From: Arsukibacterium tuosuense
GTDB lineage: Bacteria; Pseudomonadota; Gammaproteobacteria; Enterobacterales; Alteromonadaceae
NCBI RefSeq assembly: GCF_900215315.1
Contig: NZ_OBEB01000009.1
Coordinates: forward strand, 1-64,000
Reading direction: 5' to 3'
DNA length: 64,000 nucleotides
The position numbers and the translations under genes are program-made. Within the stretch, counting starts at the first letter, position 1; each line of letters begins with the position of its first letter. The notes beneath the pieces are model-generated. The model had not been told where the DNA came from. It ran no database searches and saw only the letters and a program-made list of their open reading frames with translations. This document shows positions 52,013 through 62,795 of the stretch, piece after piece.

Positions 52013-53326
52013 TTAAACGGCTGCTTTAACAGGTAAATAAACCCTTACGACCAGGCCACCATGGGCATGGTTAAATAAACTGATGCTGCCCTGATGCGTA
52101 TCGACAATTTTCTTTATGATGGCTAAGCCTAAACCTGAACCGCCACTGCCGCGGGCTTCATCACCCTGGGTAAAAGGGGCAAACATTGCCTCCATTTTAT
52201 GTTCCGGAATACCCGGACCGTGATCCCGCACTTCCAGATATACCTGTTTACGACTTTTCTCGTAACCGGTACTTATTTCAATATCACCATCACTATAGCG
52301 TAAGGCATTTTCCAACAGGTTATTCAGTACCCGTTTTATCGCTATTTTTCGCAGCATAATTGCCGGCAGTTTCGGGTCGAGCTCGGTGATAAAATGCCGC
52401 TGCTGAACCTGCTCGGCCAGTACCAGCTCATTAATCAACTCGTTTAAATTGACACTTTGCAGGCTTTCTTGTTTATGGTGGCGTAAAAAATCAATAAACT
52501 GGTCAATAATGGCGTTCATATCATCGATATCATTGACGATACCATCACGGATCCAGCTGTCCTGCTCAGCCATCATTTCTGACGCCAGCCTTATCCGGGT
52601 AAGGGGCGTCCTTAAATCATGTGATACCCCGGCCATTAACAATGCCCGGTCCTGTTCCAGCCTTTTTATACCTTCTGCCATGTAATTAAAGGCCCGGATC
52701 ACGGAGATAATTTCGGTAGAACCCTTATCTGCATTTAATGGCGGGGGAATATCGCCACGGCCTACCTGCAGCGCCGCTTGTTGCAACGACTTTAAAGGCC
52801 GGTTTAAATGCCGGGCGAACACCCAGGCGCCGCCAACACTTAACACACCAATAAGTAATAAATAAAAGGTCAGTGGTGAGAAATCAGTTTCGTCCAGGCC
52901 AGATAACGGCACTTTTACCCAGTAGTCTGGCGCTTGTGGTGGCTTGACCCAGAACGCAAAAGCATCGCCCTGCTCGATACGCACTTCGGCTTCACCATCG
53001 AGCTCAGCCGACATTTGCTCTGAAAAATAGCCATAGTAGCGGGCATTGGCCAACCCATACTGCAGCGCATCGGCTTCGTTGTATACCTCAATCCCGGTTG
53101 CCGCACTGAAACGGCGGGTCAGTTCATCAGATAGTACCGGCGTGTTCTGGCCCACGTCGATAAAAACCACCTTAATTTGCTTGGCAATTAAGTGGTTTAT
53201 TTGCTGCGTGGTGGGTTTGATAAAATACAGTGCCACCGACACATAGGACACCAGCTGATTAATCAGTAATAAAAAACCAATTAAAAATACCGTCTGACCA
53301 AAGGCGCTACGGGGTAGCAAACGCAT
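52013..53326 (-). CDS. envZ: Osmosensor histidine kinase EnvZ
   Basis: A 437-residue membrane kinase paired with OmpR. Two membrane helices (about 10-33 and 148-168) flank a periplasmic sensor domain. HAMP (about 170-222) and the phosphoacceptor segment [20 protein letters not shown] (near 228-247, nearly identical to EnvZ) follow. The ATPase N and G boxes are intact (NLLENALRY near 340, DHGPGIPE near 375, GSGLGLAI near 400). It overlaps the end of ompR by one base. The E. coli order ompR-envZ is kept. Confidence 0.93.
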   Translation of the reverse strand: MRLLPRSAFGQTVFLIGFLLLINQLVSYVSVALYFIKPTTQQINHLIAKQIKVVFIDVGQNTPVLSDELTRRFSAATGIEVYNEADALQYGLANARYYGYFSEQMSAELDGEAEVRIEQGDAFAFWVKPPQAPDYWVKVPLSGLDETDFSPLTFYLLLIGVLSVGGAWVFARHLNRPLKSLQQAALQVGRGDIPPPLNADKGSTEIISVIRAFNYMAEGIKRLEQDRALLMAGVSHDLRTPLTRIRLASEMMAEQDSWIRDGIVNDIDDMNAIIDQFIDFLRHHKQESLQSVNLNELINELVLAEQVQQRHFITELDPKLPAIMLRKIAIKRVLNNLLENALRYSDGDIEISTGYEKSRKQVYLEVRDHGPGIPEHKMEAMFAPFTQGDEARGSGGSGLGLAIIKKIVDTHQGSISLFNHAHGGLVVRVYLPVKAAV

Positions 53327-54054
53327 CAGGCAATGCTGCCGTCTGGCACAAATACATAGCCCAACCCCCAGACGGTTTGAATATAGCGCGGGTTAGTGGC
53401 ATCGTCTTCCAGCATGCGTCTTAATCGTGACACCTGTACATCAATACTGCGTTCCATCGCAGAATAATCACGGCCCCGCGCCTGATTCATTAGTTTGTCG
53501 CGGGAGAGCGGCTCACGCGGATGGCTGACCAGCACTTTCAGCACGGCATATTCACCACTGGTCAGCGGCAGCGGCTGGTCGCCTTTGCGCATTTCACGGG
53601 TCGCCAGATTAAAAGTGAACGGGCCAAAGCTGATAACGGTTTCTTCCTGCGATGGTGCGCCTGGTAAGTCTTTACTTTTACGCCGCAATACGGCTCGGAT
53701 CCGCGCCAGCAACTCGCGAGGGTTAAAGGGTTTAGGCAGATAATCGTCGGCACCCATTTCCAGGCCAATGATCCGGTCTACCTCATCACCTTTGGCAGTT
53801 AGCATAATAATGGGTACATCATTATTTTGCTGACGTAACTTGCGGCAAATGGACAAACCGTCTTCACCCGGCAGCATCAAATCAAGTACCACCAGATGAA
53901 AATGCTCACGCTCCATCAACCGCTGCATCTGTTCATAATTTCCGACGCTGCGCACCTGATAACCCTGCTCAACCAGATAGCGCTCAAGTAATGCGCGCAA
54001 ACGTAAATCATCATCTACTACAATAATTTTCAGAGTTTCCTGGCTGGTCATCAT
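53326..54054 (-). CDS. ompR: Response regulator OmpR
   Basis: A 242-residue OmpR-family regulator. The receiver domain holds VDDD near 15-18, the phosphorylated Asp in [11 protein letters not shown] near 58, and Lys in AKGDE. The winged-helix DNA-binding domain follows at about 140-235 ([29 protein letters not shown]-type). First gene of the ompR-envZ operon. Target genes cannot be told from this window. Confidence 0.95.
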   Translation of the reverse strand: MMTSQETLKIIVVDDDLRLRALLERYLVEQGYQVRSVGNYEQMQRLMEREHFHLVVLDLMLPGEDGLSICRKLRQQNNDVPIIMLTAKGDEVDRIIGLEMGADDYLPKPFNPRELLARIRAVLRRKSKDLPGAPSQEETVISFGPFTFNLATREMRKGDQPLPLTSGEYAVLKVLVSHPREPLSRDKLMNQARGRDYSAMERSIDVQVSRLRRMLEDDATNPRYIQTVWGLGYVFVPDGSIA

Positions 54055-54086
54055 GCAAGCTTCCGTTGTTTTTTCTCACTATAAAC

Positions 54087-54119
54087 GAAAAAACCGCCAT
54101 TGTTACTACCATGGCGGTT
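54087..54119 (-). terminator. Rho-independent terminator of the small lipoprotein gene
   Basis: AACCGCCAT (54092-54100) and ATGGCGGTT (54111-54119) form a 9-bp stem. On the minus strand it is followed by a run of T (54093-54087). It separates the lipoprotein gene from ompR. Confidence 0.75.
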
Positions 54120-54139
54120 AAACTGTGTTACAAAACTTT

Positions 54140-54349
54140 TCAGTCTTGCTGAGTTTCCGGCAATTGCTGACGTTTCATTGGCGGGTTTACCCAGTATATT
54201 TCGGCAGCATGCGTACTATATTTGCTGGACGCTTCCACTTTCTGGATATAGTCGTAATCGGGTTCCATCACATACTGTGCTGGCGTACTACTGCAAGCCG
54301 TTAACACAACGGCTGGTATAAGCAGGTATAGCTGGCGACGGGATTTCAT
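54140..54349 (-). CDS. Small lipoprotein of unknown function
   Basis: A 69-residue protein with a lipobox (VVLTAC, Cys19) and a short polar remainder (QYVMEPDYDYIQKVEASSKYST..). GGAGG lies upstream of the ATG. The segment YIQKVEASSKYS..AEIYWVNPP is likely conserved in relatives, but I do not know a family function. It has its own terminator and lies between greB and ompR on the same strand. Confidence 0.72.
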   Translation of the reverse strand: MKSRRQLYLLIPAVVLTACSSTPAQYVMEPDYDYIQKVEASSKYSTHAAEIYWVNPPMKRQQLPETQQD

Positions 54350-54411
54350 CTTAAGGCCCTCCCATAAAGCTAAAATCCAGACTAAGTATAGTACATTTTT
54401 TAACCAGCAAA

Positions 54412-54918
54412 TTAATCCTTATCAGTAAAAGGCTGATAGCTGATTGCGGTAATTAAATACCAATGCTCACCAGCAGGCGTCATCACTTTTACTTCATCGT
54501 CGAGCGTCTTACCAAGCAGTGATCTTGCCAGAGGCGAGTCAATACTCAGTTTATTTAAACGTAAATCAAACTCGTCCGGGCCCACCAGCCGGTAACTTTT
54601 TAATTCACCTGCTTCGTCTTCAAGCCGCACCCAGGCACCAAAGTACACTTTACCCTGTTGTTTTGACGACGGATACACTACCTGCAGTTGCTCCAGCCGC
54701 TTAGTTAAAAACCGCACCCGCCGATCAATTTCCCGCAACCTTTTTTTGCCATAAATATACTCTGCGTTTTCAGAGCGATCGCCCAGCGCCGCTGCATCAG
54801 CGACCTGCTGTGTTACCCGCGGCCGCTCTTCTTTCCACAGGTAACGTAACTCCCGCTCCAGAATTTCGTAGCCTTCACGCGTAATCAGATTGGATTTTTT
54901 GATGCTGAAAGTAGACAA
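54412..54918 (-). CDS. greB: Transcript cleavage factor GreB
   Basis: Rescues backtracked RNA polymerase by stimulating RNA cleavage. The 168-residue protein has the N-terminal coiled coil with the acidic tip [10 protein letters not shown] (about 46-55) and the C-terminal FKBP-like domain (FGAWVRLED.., [23 protein letters not shown]). The conserved YLWKEERP segment separates it from GreA. The start is TTG 54918; no ATG or GTG fits. It is divergent from tex with 74 bp between. Confidence 0.93.
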   Translation of the reverse strand: MSTFSIKKSNLITREGYEILERELRYLWKEERPRVTQQVADAAALGDRSENAEYIYGKKRLREIDRRVRFLTKRLEQLQVVYPSSKQQGKVYFGAWVRLEDEAGELKSYRLVGPDEFDLRLNKLSIDSPLARSLLGKTLDDEVKVMTPAGEHWYLITAISYQPFTDKD

Positions 54919-54992
54919 TTCACCCTGCTCTTCATATTTCGTATCATACTTTGCCTGCCACAGGGGCCGTAAAGTCGAAGGATTCTATAGTT

Positions 54993-57314
54993 ATGTCAAT
55001 GATTGTTAAACAAATAGCCAGTGAAATTACTGCCCGGCCAGAACAGGTGGCTGCCGCTATCGCTCTTTTAGATGAAGGCGCCACTGTGCCCTTTATTGCC
55101 CGCTACCGTAAAGAAGCCACCGGCGCGCTGGACGATACGCAATTACGTTTACTCGATCAACGACTGAATTATCTGCGCGAACTGGAAGAGCGCCGTCAGG
55201 TTATTTTAAAAACTATTGCCGAGCAAGGTAAGCTTAGCGCAGAACTGGAACGGGATATTCTGGCCGCCGATAACAAAACCCGACTGGAAGATTTGTATCT
55301 GCCCTATAAGGCTAAACGGCGCACTAAAGGCCAGATGGCGATTGAAGCCGGTTTGGCGCCGTTAGCTGATGCAATTGTTGCTAGCCCGGAGCAGGATCCT
55401 GAGCAGCAGGCTGCGGCCTATCTTAATGCCGATGCTGGCTTTGCTGATGTCAAAGCCGTACTGGACGGGGTGAAGTTTATTTTAATGGAGCGGTTCGCCG
55501 AAGATGCCACCTTGCTGGCCCGGTTGCGGGCCAAGCTTAGCCGTGATGCGGTATTAAAAAGTACGGTCGTTGCCGGCAAGGAGCAGGAAGGCGCTAAATT
55601 TCGCGATTATTTCAGCCACACGGAACTTTGGAAAAATATCCCATCGCATCGCGCCCTGGCGATGTTTCGTGGCCGTAATGAAGGTGTGTTGCAGTTGCAG
55701 TTACTGCCTGACAGTGACGAGGCCAACGCCCATGCACTTTGTGAACAAATGGTGGCAGACCACTTTGACATCCGCCAGCAACAGCGCCCGGCCGATACAT
55801 TTTTACGCACGGTAGTACAGTGGACCTGGAAAGTAAAACTACATTTACACCTGGAAAACGACTTACTCAGTGAGCTGCGCGAGCGTGCTGAGTTAGAGGC
55901 CATTAAAGTATTTGCCCGCAATATGGCCGATTTATTAATGGCGGCGCCAGCAGGTATGCGCCGCACCCTTGCGCTGGATCCGGGTCTGCGTACCGGTGTG
56001 AAATGCACAGTGATTGATGAAACCGGCAAGCTGTTGACCCACAGCACTATCTTCCCCCATGCACCACAAAACTTATGGGATAAGTCTGTCCGCACCCTCA
56101 GTCAGTTGTGTCAGCAACATAAAATCGAACTGATTGCCATTGGCAATGGCACGGCGTCGCGCGAAACCGACAAATTAGCTGCTGACGTTATTAAAGCGGT
56201 TAGTAGTGATAAACTGAGCAAAGTAATGGTCTCTGAGGCGGGAGCCTCAATCTATTCAGCATCAGAATTGGCAGCACAGGAATTTCCGAACCTCGATGTT
56301 TCATTACGTGGGGCCGTATCAATTGGCCGGCGTTTGCAGGACCCGTTGGCCGAACTGGTAAAAATTGAGCCTAAAGCCATTGGGGTGGGTCAGTATCAGC
56401 ATGATGTTAACCAAAGCCTGTTAACCCGCTCGCTGGACGCCGTAGTCGAAGATTGTGTTACCGCTGTTGGCGTAGATTTAAACACGGCCTCTGCTGCGTT
56501 GCTGGCCCGGGTCGCCGGTTTAAATAAAACCCTGGCCCAAAATATCGTGCAGTACCGTGATGAAAATGGCCGTTTTAATGAGCGAAAAGAACTATTGAAA
56601 GTGCCGCGGCTCGGGCCGAAAGCGTACGAGCAAGCGGCTGGCTTTTTACGGATTAACAATGGCAAAAACCCGCTGGATGCCTCAGCAGTGCACCCTGAAG
56701 CTTACCCACTGGTAGAGAAAATTCTAAAGACTGCCCAACAACCCGTGAATGCTGTGATTGGTAACAGCAGCTTCTTAAACAGTATTGATCCGGCTGCCTT
56801 TGTTGACGAGCATTTTGGCTTGCCCACTATCAGCGATATTTTAAAAGAGCTGGATAAACCCGGTCGTGATCCACGGCCTGAGTTTAAAACAGCCAGCTTT
56901 AAAGATGGTGTAGAAACACTGCAGGATCTGAAACCGGGCATGCTGCTGGAAGGCGTTATTACCAACGTGACGAATTTTGGTGCTTTTGTCGATATAGGAG
57001 TGCATCAGGATGGCTTGGTGCATATTTCATCGTTAACCGATAAGTTTGTCAGCGATCCGCATCAGGTGGTAAAAGCAGGTGATATTGTCAAAGTAAAAGT
57101 ACTTGAGGTTGATATAAACCGCAAACGAATTGCCCTGACGATGCGGCTGGACGAGCAACCTCAGCCTAAAAACCAGGACAAACCTGCGGCTAAAACGGCT
57201 AATCAGAGTAACGCCAAAACCAACCGGCCTGCCCCAAAAGCCGCCAAAGCCGAACCTGCCAATGCAGCTATGGGTAATGCCTTCGCTGAAGCGCTGGCAA
57301 AATTTAAAAAGTGA
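54993..57314 (+). CDS. tex: Tex family transcription accessory/RNA-binding protein
   Basis: A 773-residue protein like E. coli/Pseudomonas Tex. An N-terminal helical region, a YqgF-like RNase H fold (about 325-450, [11 protein letters not shown]), a helix-hairpin-helix region (about 495-560) and a C-terminal S1 domain (about 645-715; [26 protein letters not shown]) appear in order. The tail is Lys/Ala/Pro-rich. ATG 54993 (AAGGA 10 bases upstream) matches the family start. The frame extends 14 codons further, but without support. greB and tex share the divergent region. Confidence 0.95.
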   Translation: MSMIVKQIASEITARPEQVAAAIALLDEGATVPFIARYRKEATGALDDTQLRLLDQRLNYLRELEERRQVILKTIAEQGKLSAELERDILAADNKTRLEDLYLPYKAKRRTKGQMAIEAGLAPLADAIVASPEQDPEQQAAAYLNADAGFADVKAVLDGVKFILMERFAEDATLLARLRAKLSRDAVLKSTVVAGKEQEGAKFRDYFSHTELWKNIPSHRALAMFRGRNEGVLQLQLLPDSDEANAHALCEQMVADHFDIRQQQRPADTFLRTVVQWTWKVKLHLHLENDLLSELRERAELEAIKVFARNMADLLMAAPAGMRRTLALDPGLRTGVKCTVIDETGKLLTHSTIFPHAPQNLWDKSVRTLSQLCQQHKIELIAIGNGTASRETDKLAADVIKAVSSDKLSKVMVSEAGASIYSASELAAQEFPNLDVSLRGAVSIGRRLQDPLAELVKIEPKAIGVGQYQHDVNQSLLTRSLDAVVEDCVTAVGVDLNTASAALLARVAGLNKTLAQNIVQYRDENGRFNERKELLKVPRLGPKAYEQAAGFLRINNGKNPLDASAVHPEAYPLVEKILKTAQQPVNAVIGNSSFLNSIDPAAFVDEHFGLPTISDILKELDKPGRDPRPEFKTASFKDGVETLQDLKPGMLLEGVITNVTNFGAFVDIGVHQDGLVHISSLTDKFVSDPHQVVKAGDIVKVKVLEVDINRKRIALTMRLDEQPQPKNQDKPAAKTANQSNAKTNRPAPKAAKAEPANAAMGNAFAEALAKFKK

Positions 57315-57341
57315 TGGGATTAATTTACTAAGACTAATTGC

Positions 57342-58229
57342 TCAGGCTTGCTGGCGCAGTGGCCGCTGCGCTGGTTCAGTCGCCAACTGATAAAACCGGC
57401 TGATAACCTGGCCACGACGCTGCATTTGAGCCAGCGTATCAAACTCAGGGAATACCAAACCTGCTGCTGAGCTATTGTTGTTGATTGCTTCACTGTCATA
57501 ACGAATTTGCGAGTTATCAATGGCGGCGCTGGGCTGGCCCTCTGCTGCCGGCTGGTCACCGCTTGCAGCGTTTGCCTGTGCCGGTGCCGTTTTTTCTGCA
57601 ACGAGTTCAGTTTGCGCCTGCAGCAAACGCTGACTGGCTTCAGCAGCAATTCGCCGGTCGGCTGACGAGGGCTCTGCCGGCGCCAACGCTGCCGCCTTTA
57701 CCTGCTGCATTTTCTGAATTGTGGCCTGCGGGTCCCCGGCTACCGGCGCAATATCAATTTGCACCTCTCCTGCCACAGCATATTGCCGGCCATCAGGACC
57801 TAACTCATAACTATAACTGGGCGCACTGGCATAGCGACCGCCAATGCTGGCATGCGCTTGCTCATGGCTACGGACCTCCTGGTCACGCCCCTGTAACTCT
57901 TTAACTTCCTGTTGCTCGGCTTGTTGCTGTTGTTGCTCTGCCTCGCGTTGCTGTCGTTGCTGGCCATCGTCAGCTGACTGCTCTGGCCGGCCTTCGACCG
58001 CTTGCTGCGTTTCGTTAGATTTACCGCTGGCGTCATAGCTGTTTACCGACCCTGCAGCATTACCGGTGCGACCTTTTTCTTCAGTAGCAACCGCACGTTC
58101 TGGCTTACCTTTATCCATTTCCCGAACCGGTTCTACCAGTTCACGTCGTTGCATATCACGGCGGGCTAACTCAGTAGGCGGGTTTGCCGTGTTTATGCTG
58201 ACGTTTGGATAGTAAGAGGTGATTTGCAT
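57342..58229 (-). CDS. SprA-related putative metalloprotease
   Basis: A 295-residue protein with a disordered, Gln-rich middle (near 85-110) and a conserved block near 112-205: RDQEVRSHEQAHASIGG, then YSYELGPDGRQYAVAGEVQIDIAPV and APAEPSSADRRIAAEAS. HEQAH is an HExxH pattern. This matches the SprA-related family (PF12118). There is no signal peptide. Function unknown; the name comes from similarity to a Bacteroidetes gliding/secretion protein and does not imply such a role. It follows a small gene by 5 bp. Confidence 0.75.
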   Translation of the reverse strand: MQITSYYPNVSINTANPPTELARRDMQRRELVEPVREMDKGKPERAVATEEKGRTGNAAGSVNSYDASGKSNETQQAVEGRPEQSADDGQQRQQREAEQQQQQAEQQEVKELQGRDQEVRSHEQAHASIGGRYASAPSYSYELGPDGRQYAVAGEVQIDIAPVAGDPQATIQKMQQVKAAALAPAEPSSADRRIAAEASQRLLQAQTELVAEKTAPAQANAASGDQPAAEGQPSAAIDNSQIRYDSEAINNNSSAAGLVFPEFDTLAQMQRRGQVISRFYQLATEPAQRPLRQQA

Positions 58230-58234
58230 TTAGC

Positions 58235-58540
58235 TTACACCCGGACATCAATAATCGTACCAAGCGCTTCATCAGCTGCCTGAATAGAACGCACATTGGC
58301 TTCAGCAGTACGGGTCTCGTTGGTTAACTGCACCAGACTTTGCTCAACTGAGGGTGCTTGTGACTGGGTCGGCCGGTTTTGTTCCGGCGCTTCAGCCTGG
58401 CGCACATCAGTTTCTGCCGCCGTATCCGGCTCCCGGTTGGTGCTGGTTTGCCGGTTAATATTAACAGTTGCCTCTGTTACGCCGGCTGAAGCACGCTGAA
58501 ATCCCTGCAAACCGGCATTAAATGCTGATTGAATCTCCAT
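58235..58540 (-). CDS. Small conserved protein, flagellar-rod-like helical ends
   Basis: A 101-residue protein with an N-terminal amphipathic helix (MEIQSAFNAGLQGFQRA), a polar disordered middle and a C-terminal helix SLVQLTNETRTAEANVRSIQ then AADEALGTIIDVRV. The two ends recall the coiled-coil termini of flagellar rod/hook proteins, but length and the lack of further domains argue against a real rod protein. GGAGG lies 5 bases before ATG 58540; ATG 58543 is too close. It is in an operon with the SprA-related gene. Confidence 0.62.
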   Translation of the reverse strand: MEIQSAFNAGLQGFQRASAGVTEATVNINRQTSTNREPDTAAETDVRQAEAPEQNRPTQSQAPSVEQSLVQLTNETRTAEANVRSIQAADEALGTIIDVRV

Positions 58541-58604
58541 CATTGCCTCCTCTCACACAAATAATGTTTAATTATTGACCAAAATGAGTCAAAAAGAAAG
58601 ACGC

Positions 58605-59381
58605 TTAGTCGCAACGCGGCGCTACCGATGTCAACCAATGATTAAGCCAGCCAAGAAACTCAGACCGGTGAGAAATAAACGGAGCATGTGATGCTTTGGC
58701 CAGCACAGTCAATTCAGCGGCCGGTAGCAATTTTTGCAATTCACAGACGACTGCTGCCGGTACCAATGAGTCAAGCGCGCCAAAACATCCCACTACAGGC
58801 TGGGCTAAACCAGCAAAATCTTCGCGCAAATCCTCACTGCTCAGAAATTCCAACCCGGCGCTCAGCGCCGTTGCGCTGGCTTGCGGAAACGCCGCTATCG
58901 CCTGCTTAAGCGCTGCAGCATCACTTTTGGCTGTTGCCGAACCCATCGCCTGGATCGCTAAAAAGCGGCCGATAGTCAGAGACAAGTCACGTTGCAACGA
59001 CTGGGCAAACTGCTGCATCACTGCAGCTTTCATTCCCGGCCAGCCAGCGTGTTGTAAAAAGCATGGCGTTGCCGCAACCAGCGCCAGCTGCCGCACTTTT
59101 GCCGGATAACGTTTAGCCAGAGCAATAGCCAGTAAGCCGCCAAGTGACCAGCCACAAAGCAGGCTGTTATCAGGAATTTGTCTGGCCAAATCAGCCAGCA
59201 CCGTGTCGAAATTATAGGGTTCAGGTAGTTGTTGCGCTAAGCCAAAGCCCGGTATATCCAGCGGCAATACCTGCACAGTTGGCTGGATATCTGCCAGCAA
59301 AGTATGCCAGACGCCCTGATTTACTCCCCAGCCATGCAGAAGTACCAGCACAGGTTTGTCAGTTTTGCTAATTTCTGCCAT
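58605..59381 (-). CDS. bioH: Pimeloyl-ACP methyl ester esterase BioH
   Basis: Releases pimeloyl-ACP from its methyl ester in biotin synthesis. The 258-residue alpha/beta hydrolase has LLHGWG (14-19), the nucleophile Ser79 in GWSLGG, Asp in GALDSLVP near 205 and His in ASHAPFISH near 234, all in BioH context. It is divergent from comF, the same bioH/gntX-nfuA order as in E. coli. The two starts are close, so their promoters must overlap the other gene's 5' end. Confidence 0.93.
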   Translation of the reverse strand: MAEISKTDKPVLVLLHGWGVNQGVWHTLLADIQPTVQVLPLDIPGFGLAQQLPEPYNFDTVLADLARQIPDNSLLCGWSLGGLLAIALAKRYPAKVRQLALVAATPCFLQHAGWPGMKAAVMQQFAQSLQRDLSLTIGRFLAIQAMGSATAKSDAAALKQAIAAFPQASATALSAGLEFLSSEDLREDFAGLAQPVVGCFGALDSLVPAAVVCELQKLLPAAELTVLAKASHAPFISHRSEFLGWLNHWLTSVAPRCD

Positions 59382-59412
59382 GCTGCTTTTATGTTTCCCA
59401 GACGTTAACTTT

Positions 59413-60138
59413 ATGCTTAGTTTGCTTGCTGATGTATTTCGACGCTGCTGGCATTATTTACTGCCGGGCCAGTGTATGTGGTGCAGTTTACCGCTTGCAA
59501 AGCCCGGCAGACAACTCTGTGATTACTGCCAAAAGGCCTTACCCGGGCTGCCCTACCAGCTTTGCCATAATAATTTATTGTTGTTACCAGCAGTCGCGCG
59601 GGGCTTGCAAGGCGCTAAATTTGATCGCTTACTTTGCCTGGCGCACTATCAGCAGCCCTACCAGCACTGGATACCACGCTGGAAATATTATACCGATTTA
59701 GCTGCAGGCCAGTTATTGCAACAGCAAATGTGTTTGTTACTGCTACGCTGCAAAAGTAATAATATGCAGATGCCCCAGGCCCTGACATTTGTGCCACTGC
59801 ATTGGCGCAAACAACAGCAGCGGGGGTTTAATCAGGCCCAATTGCTGGCAGAAGCCTTAGGGCAACAATTACAAATACCGGTGTTGGCGTTATTCAGTAA
59901 ATCTGCCAGCCATAGCCAGCGCGGTCTTAACCGGCGCCAGCGGCTGCGTAATTTGCGACGCTCATTCAGTCTGAAGCGGGGGGCAGAGCGTCTGCCACCG
60001 CATGTTGCTTTGATTGACGATGTTATAACTACCGGCGCAACGGCTAACGCCCTGACCAGACTATTACGCCGGGCCGGGGTCAGCACGGTCAGTGTCTGGA
60101 CCCTGGCTGTTACCCCACCACCGGGCTACTCAGTCTGA
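59413..60138 (+). CDS. comF: ComF/GntX family phosphoribosyltransferase-like protein
   Basis: A 241-residue protein with an N-terminal Cys-rich zinc-binding part (CMWC near 20 and CDYC near 36) and a C-terminal phosphoribosyltransferase domain with PRPP motif ALIDDVITTGATANA near 200. E. coli GntX (YhgH) is the orthologue and is linked to use of DNA as nutrient. ATG 59413 is chosen to avoid extensive overlap with bioH; the frame is open to 59356. The last 13 bases overlap the convergent M14 peptidase gene. Confidence 0.88.
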   Translation: MLSLLADVFRRCWHYLLPGQCMWCSLPLAKPGRQLCDYCQKALPGLPYQLCHNNLLLLPAVARGLQGAKFDRLLCLAHYQQPYQHWIPRWKYYTDLAAGQLLQQQMCLLLLRCKSNNMQMPQALTFVPLHWRKQQQRGFNQAQLLAEALGQQLQIPVLALFSKSASHSQRGLNRRQRLRNLRRSFSLKRGAERLPPHVALIDDVITTGATANALTRLLRRAGVSTVSVWTLAVTPPPGYSV

Positions 60139-62666
60139 ATCGGCGCGTTAAAGCTGTTGCCTAAAAACATGGCATTAATCAGAATGCGGCTTGAGCCAAA
60201 AAAATAACCACGAAATACCGGGTTATCCGTCATACCAATAACCCGGCCCCGGCCCAGATTATGCGCAATAATCGCCGCGCCCTGCGCTATTTTTGGCACA
60301 TATTCACTGGCACTGTAGCCTGCCAAATGCGGATTCTGACTGTATAATGCCACATTGACAAAGGGTGAGCTGCTAGGCTGAAGCAACATGATATCATTTT
60401 TAAACAATGGTAAACGCGCCCGGGGTACACCAAAGGTTAACGGATGGCTTAGATCAAGCTCGGCACTGAAAATGGCCCCGGCAATCCGGCGTTTCGCAGC
60501 CAGCGCTTCGCGATCAGCGTAACTTAAATCCTGCTGCGGAATAAGTTGTTGCATCTCCTTACCCTGCCAGACCCCTGCCTGCAACAAACCTGCATTGGCC
60601 AGCCAGGCTGCGCCATCTTTATGTCCCCACAACACACCGCCCTGCTCAGTCCATTGTTTCAGCTGCTTGATCTGACTGTCCTGCCATTGCCGGTAGTTGC
60701 CATCTGCCAGAATAATGTGGGTATAGCGGTTTAAGTTAATCCGGCCTAAGCGTTCAGGTTCTACCATGCTTGGCGAAATACCCGCTAAGCGTTCAAGGTT
60801 GTACCAGACTTCGCCCGCTTCAGTTGAGTTTACTCCGGGTCCGGCAATCAGCAGTACTTCCGGTTTTTTAATCACCGCAAAATTATGACTGCCTAAATCA
60901 CTGCCCTCGGGCGTCAGACCGCTGCGAATCGCATGGACTTTAACCGGATATTGCTGTTGCAGTTGCTGCAAATGGCTAAACCAGTCTTTGTCCTGCTGCA
61001 GGCCGGCAGCAACCAGCATAGTACCCGGTTGAAACTGTACTGTGGTGTCACTGGTCAGGGCGCTGAAATTATGCAGCGCTGAGCGCACTACCACACCTTC
61101 GGTCAATAGTGCCTGCAACAACAAGGGAGCCTGTTGGTCTTGCCAGCTAAATGCATAAGCATAAGCGCCGGCGGTTAACTGTGGTTTTAGTTGCGGTGTA
61201 TCCTGCCATTGCTCACTGGCCAGCGCCCGGCCAGGCTCGCGGCTTACTGCTTTAAACTCTATATTAAAGGCATAGGGCAAGGTCCAGCTGGACACATCAT
61301 AGAAAGTATTGTCCTGGAAGTTTTTTTCGGTAGAGAATGCCGCTTTAATCAAGCGGTACTGAGATTGTTGCAACGGCACAAAAAAACTTTCACCTGCCAG
61401 ATACTTAACATCATCATCCTGCCAGTCACGTCTTAATGGATAAACGGCTATATGATGACGCTGCAGCAAGTCCAGTAAGGCGTGCAGCCGACTCTGATCA
61501 CCGTCATCTGTTAACATAAAGCCTTTGGTTTTGTCAGCCTTAGCCTGCGCCAGTGCGCTTTGATAAAATTCCTGTTGATACGCTAACAATTCCTGGCGTT
61601 TTGCCACGGCACCACGGATGGTCGACAGCGACGCAGTAAACTGGTTTTTGATGGTATCACTGAAGCTCAGCAGACCATTTATCGATTCCTGCAAGTGGCC
61701 ACGGCTGCTTGCCTGTTCAAACAAAATACCGACACTACCGTTTACATCCGGATAGGTGGAGCCTTTACCGATATAAAAATCATCAAAGCTTTCTTCGCTG
61801 TAGTACAGTTGCTCTTGCTCATCAAATGCCGCAGCATGAAATTCGGCAATTGCCGCAGTTAACTCAAAATTACGTTTCGGCGTTAGCGGATAATTACGGC
61901 TCGGGATACCAGGCTGGAAAAAGTAACTGCTGTTAGTGCCCATCTCATGAAAATCACCGACTACATTGGGTAACCATTGCTGAAACTGGGCAATCCGGGC
62001 CTGACTTTCCGGATGCTGTAGTAGTAACCAGTCGCGGTTTAAATCAAACCAGTAGTGGTTGGGCCGGCCATTTGGCCAGGGTTCAATGTGCTCGCGATGC
62101 TGCGGGTCAGCAACCGGCTTACTGCCTCTGTGCATATTTGCCCAAGACGCGAACCTATCATGACCATCCGGGTTAAGACTGGGCTGAATTAAAATTACTG
62201 CCCGGCTGAGCCAGGCTGCAACTTCTTCAGTTTCCACCGCAGTTAAATAATGAGCCAGCACCATTGCAGCGTTGGCAGCACTGGGTTCATTGCCATGCAC
62301 ACCATAACCCAGCCAGATAACAATGGGGGCGTCGCTGGCGATGTTTTTATCCTGTTTAGCCTGCTGCAGATGTTGTTGTCGGATGTCGTCTAACCGGCGT
62401 AAATTCTCAGGCGATGAAATAACCAGTTGCAGCAAGGGTCGCTGTTCGTGGCTGTAGCCGATTACCTCCAGCATGGCTTTATCTGACTGGCTGGCCAATT
62501 GCTCGAAATAGCGCTGAATTTGATCATGCCGGGCATGCCAGTCACCCACCGGGTGACCAAGGGTTTGTTGCGGCGAGGGTAGTCTGGGATCTACCGACTC
62601 ATTAAAATACTGCGCCTGCGCCGATACGGCCCAGAGTGCGAAAAAAACCACTACACTCAGTTTCAT
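60126..62666 (-). CDS. Secreted M14-family zinc carboxypeptidase
   Basis: An 846-residue protein with a signal peptide (cleavage near AQA-QY, 19) and an M14 domain at about 40-340. Zinc ligands are His124 and Glu127 in HGNE and His240 in VVGDFHEMG; Glu317 in LFEQASSRG fits the catalytic glutamate. A long C-terminal part (about 400-846) follows, with GAGVNSTEAGEVWYNLE and NPVFRGYFFGSSRI segments typical of bacterial M14-containing proteins of this size. AGGAAAC lies upstream of ATG 62666. Substrate unknown. Confidence 0.88.
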   Translation of the reverse strand: MKLSVVVFFALWAVSAQAQYFNESVDPRLPSPQQTLGHPVGDWHARHDQIQRYFEQLASQSDKAMLEVIGYSHEQRPLLQLVISSPENLRRLDDIRQQHLQQAKQDKNIASDAPIVIWLGYGVHGNEPSAANAAMVLAHYLTAVETEEVAAWLSRAVILIQPSLNPDGHDRFASWANMHRGSKPVADPQHREHIEPWPNGRPNHYWFDLNRDWLLLQHPESQARIAQFQQWLPNVVGDFHEMGTNSSYFFQPGIPSRNYPLTPKRNFELTAAIAEFHAAAFDEQEQLYYSEESFDDFYIGKGSTYPDVNGSVGILFEQASSRGHLQESINGLLSFSDTIKNQFTASLSTIRGAVAKRQELLAYQQEFYQSALAQAKADKTKGFMLTDDGDQSRLHALLDLLQRHHIAVYPLRRDWQDDDVKYLAGESFFVPLQQSQYRLIKAAFSTEKNFQDNTFYDVSSWTLPYAFNIEFKAVSREPGRALASEQWQDTPQLKPQLTAGAYAYAFSWQDQQAPLLLQALLTEGVVVRSALHNFSALTSDTTVQFQPGTMLVAAGLQQDKDWFSHLQQLQQQYPVKVHAIRSGLTPEGSDLGSHNFAVIKKPEVLLIAGPGVNSTEAGEVWYNLERLAGISPSMVEPERLGRINLNRYTHIILADGNYRQWQDSQIKQLKQWTEQGGVLWGHKDGAAWLANAGLLQAGVWQGKEMQQLIPQQDLSYADREALAAKRRIAGAIFSAELDLSHPLTFGVPRARLPLFKNDIMLLQPSSSPFVNVALYSQNPHLAGYSASEYVPKIAQGAAIIAHNLGRGRVIGMTDNPVFRGYFFGSSRILINAMFLGNSFNAPIQTE

Positions 62667-62795
62667 GCCTGTTTCCTTTAAAATTTTTGCGCGTCCAGTT
62701 AGCCAGAAACTGCTGCAAAACTCAAGCAGGGCTGGCATCAGCGCCAGACTCGGAGTATGATAGTCATTAACCTAGTAATTTAGTCAGGTACTAAG

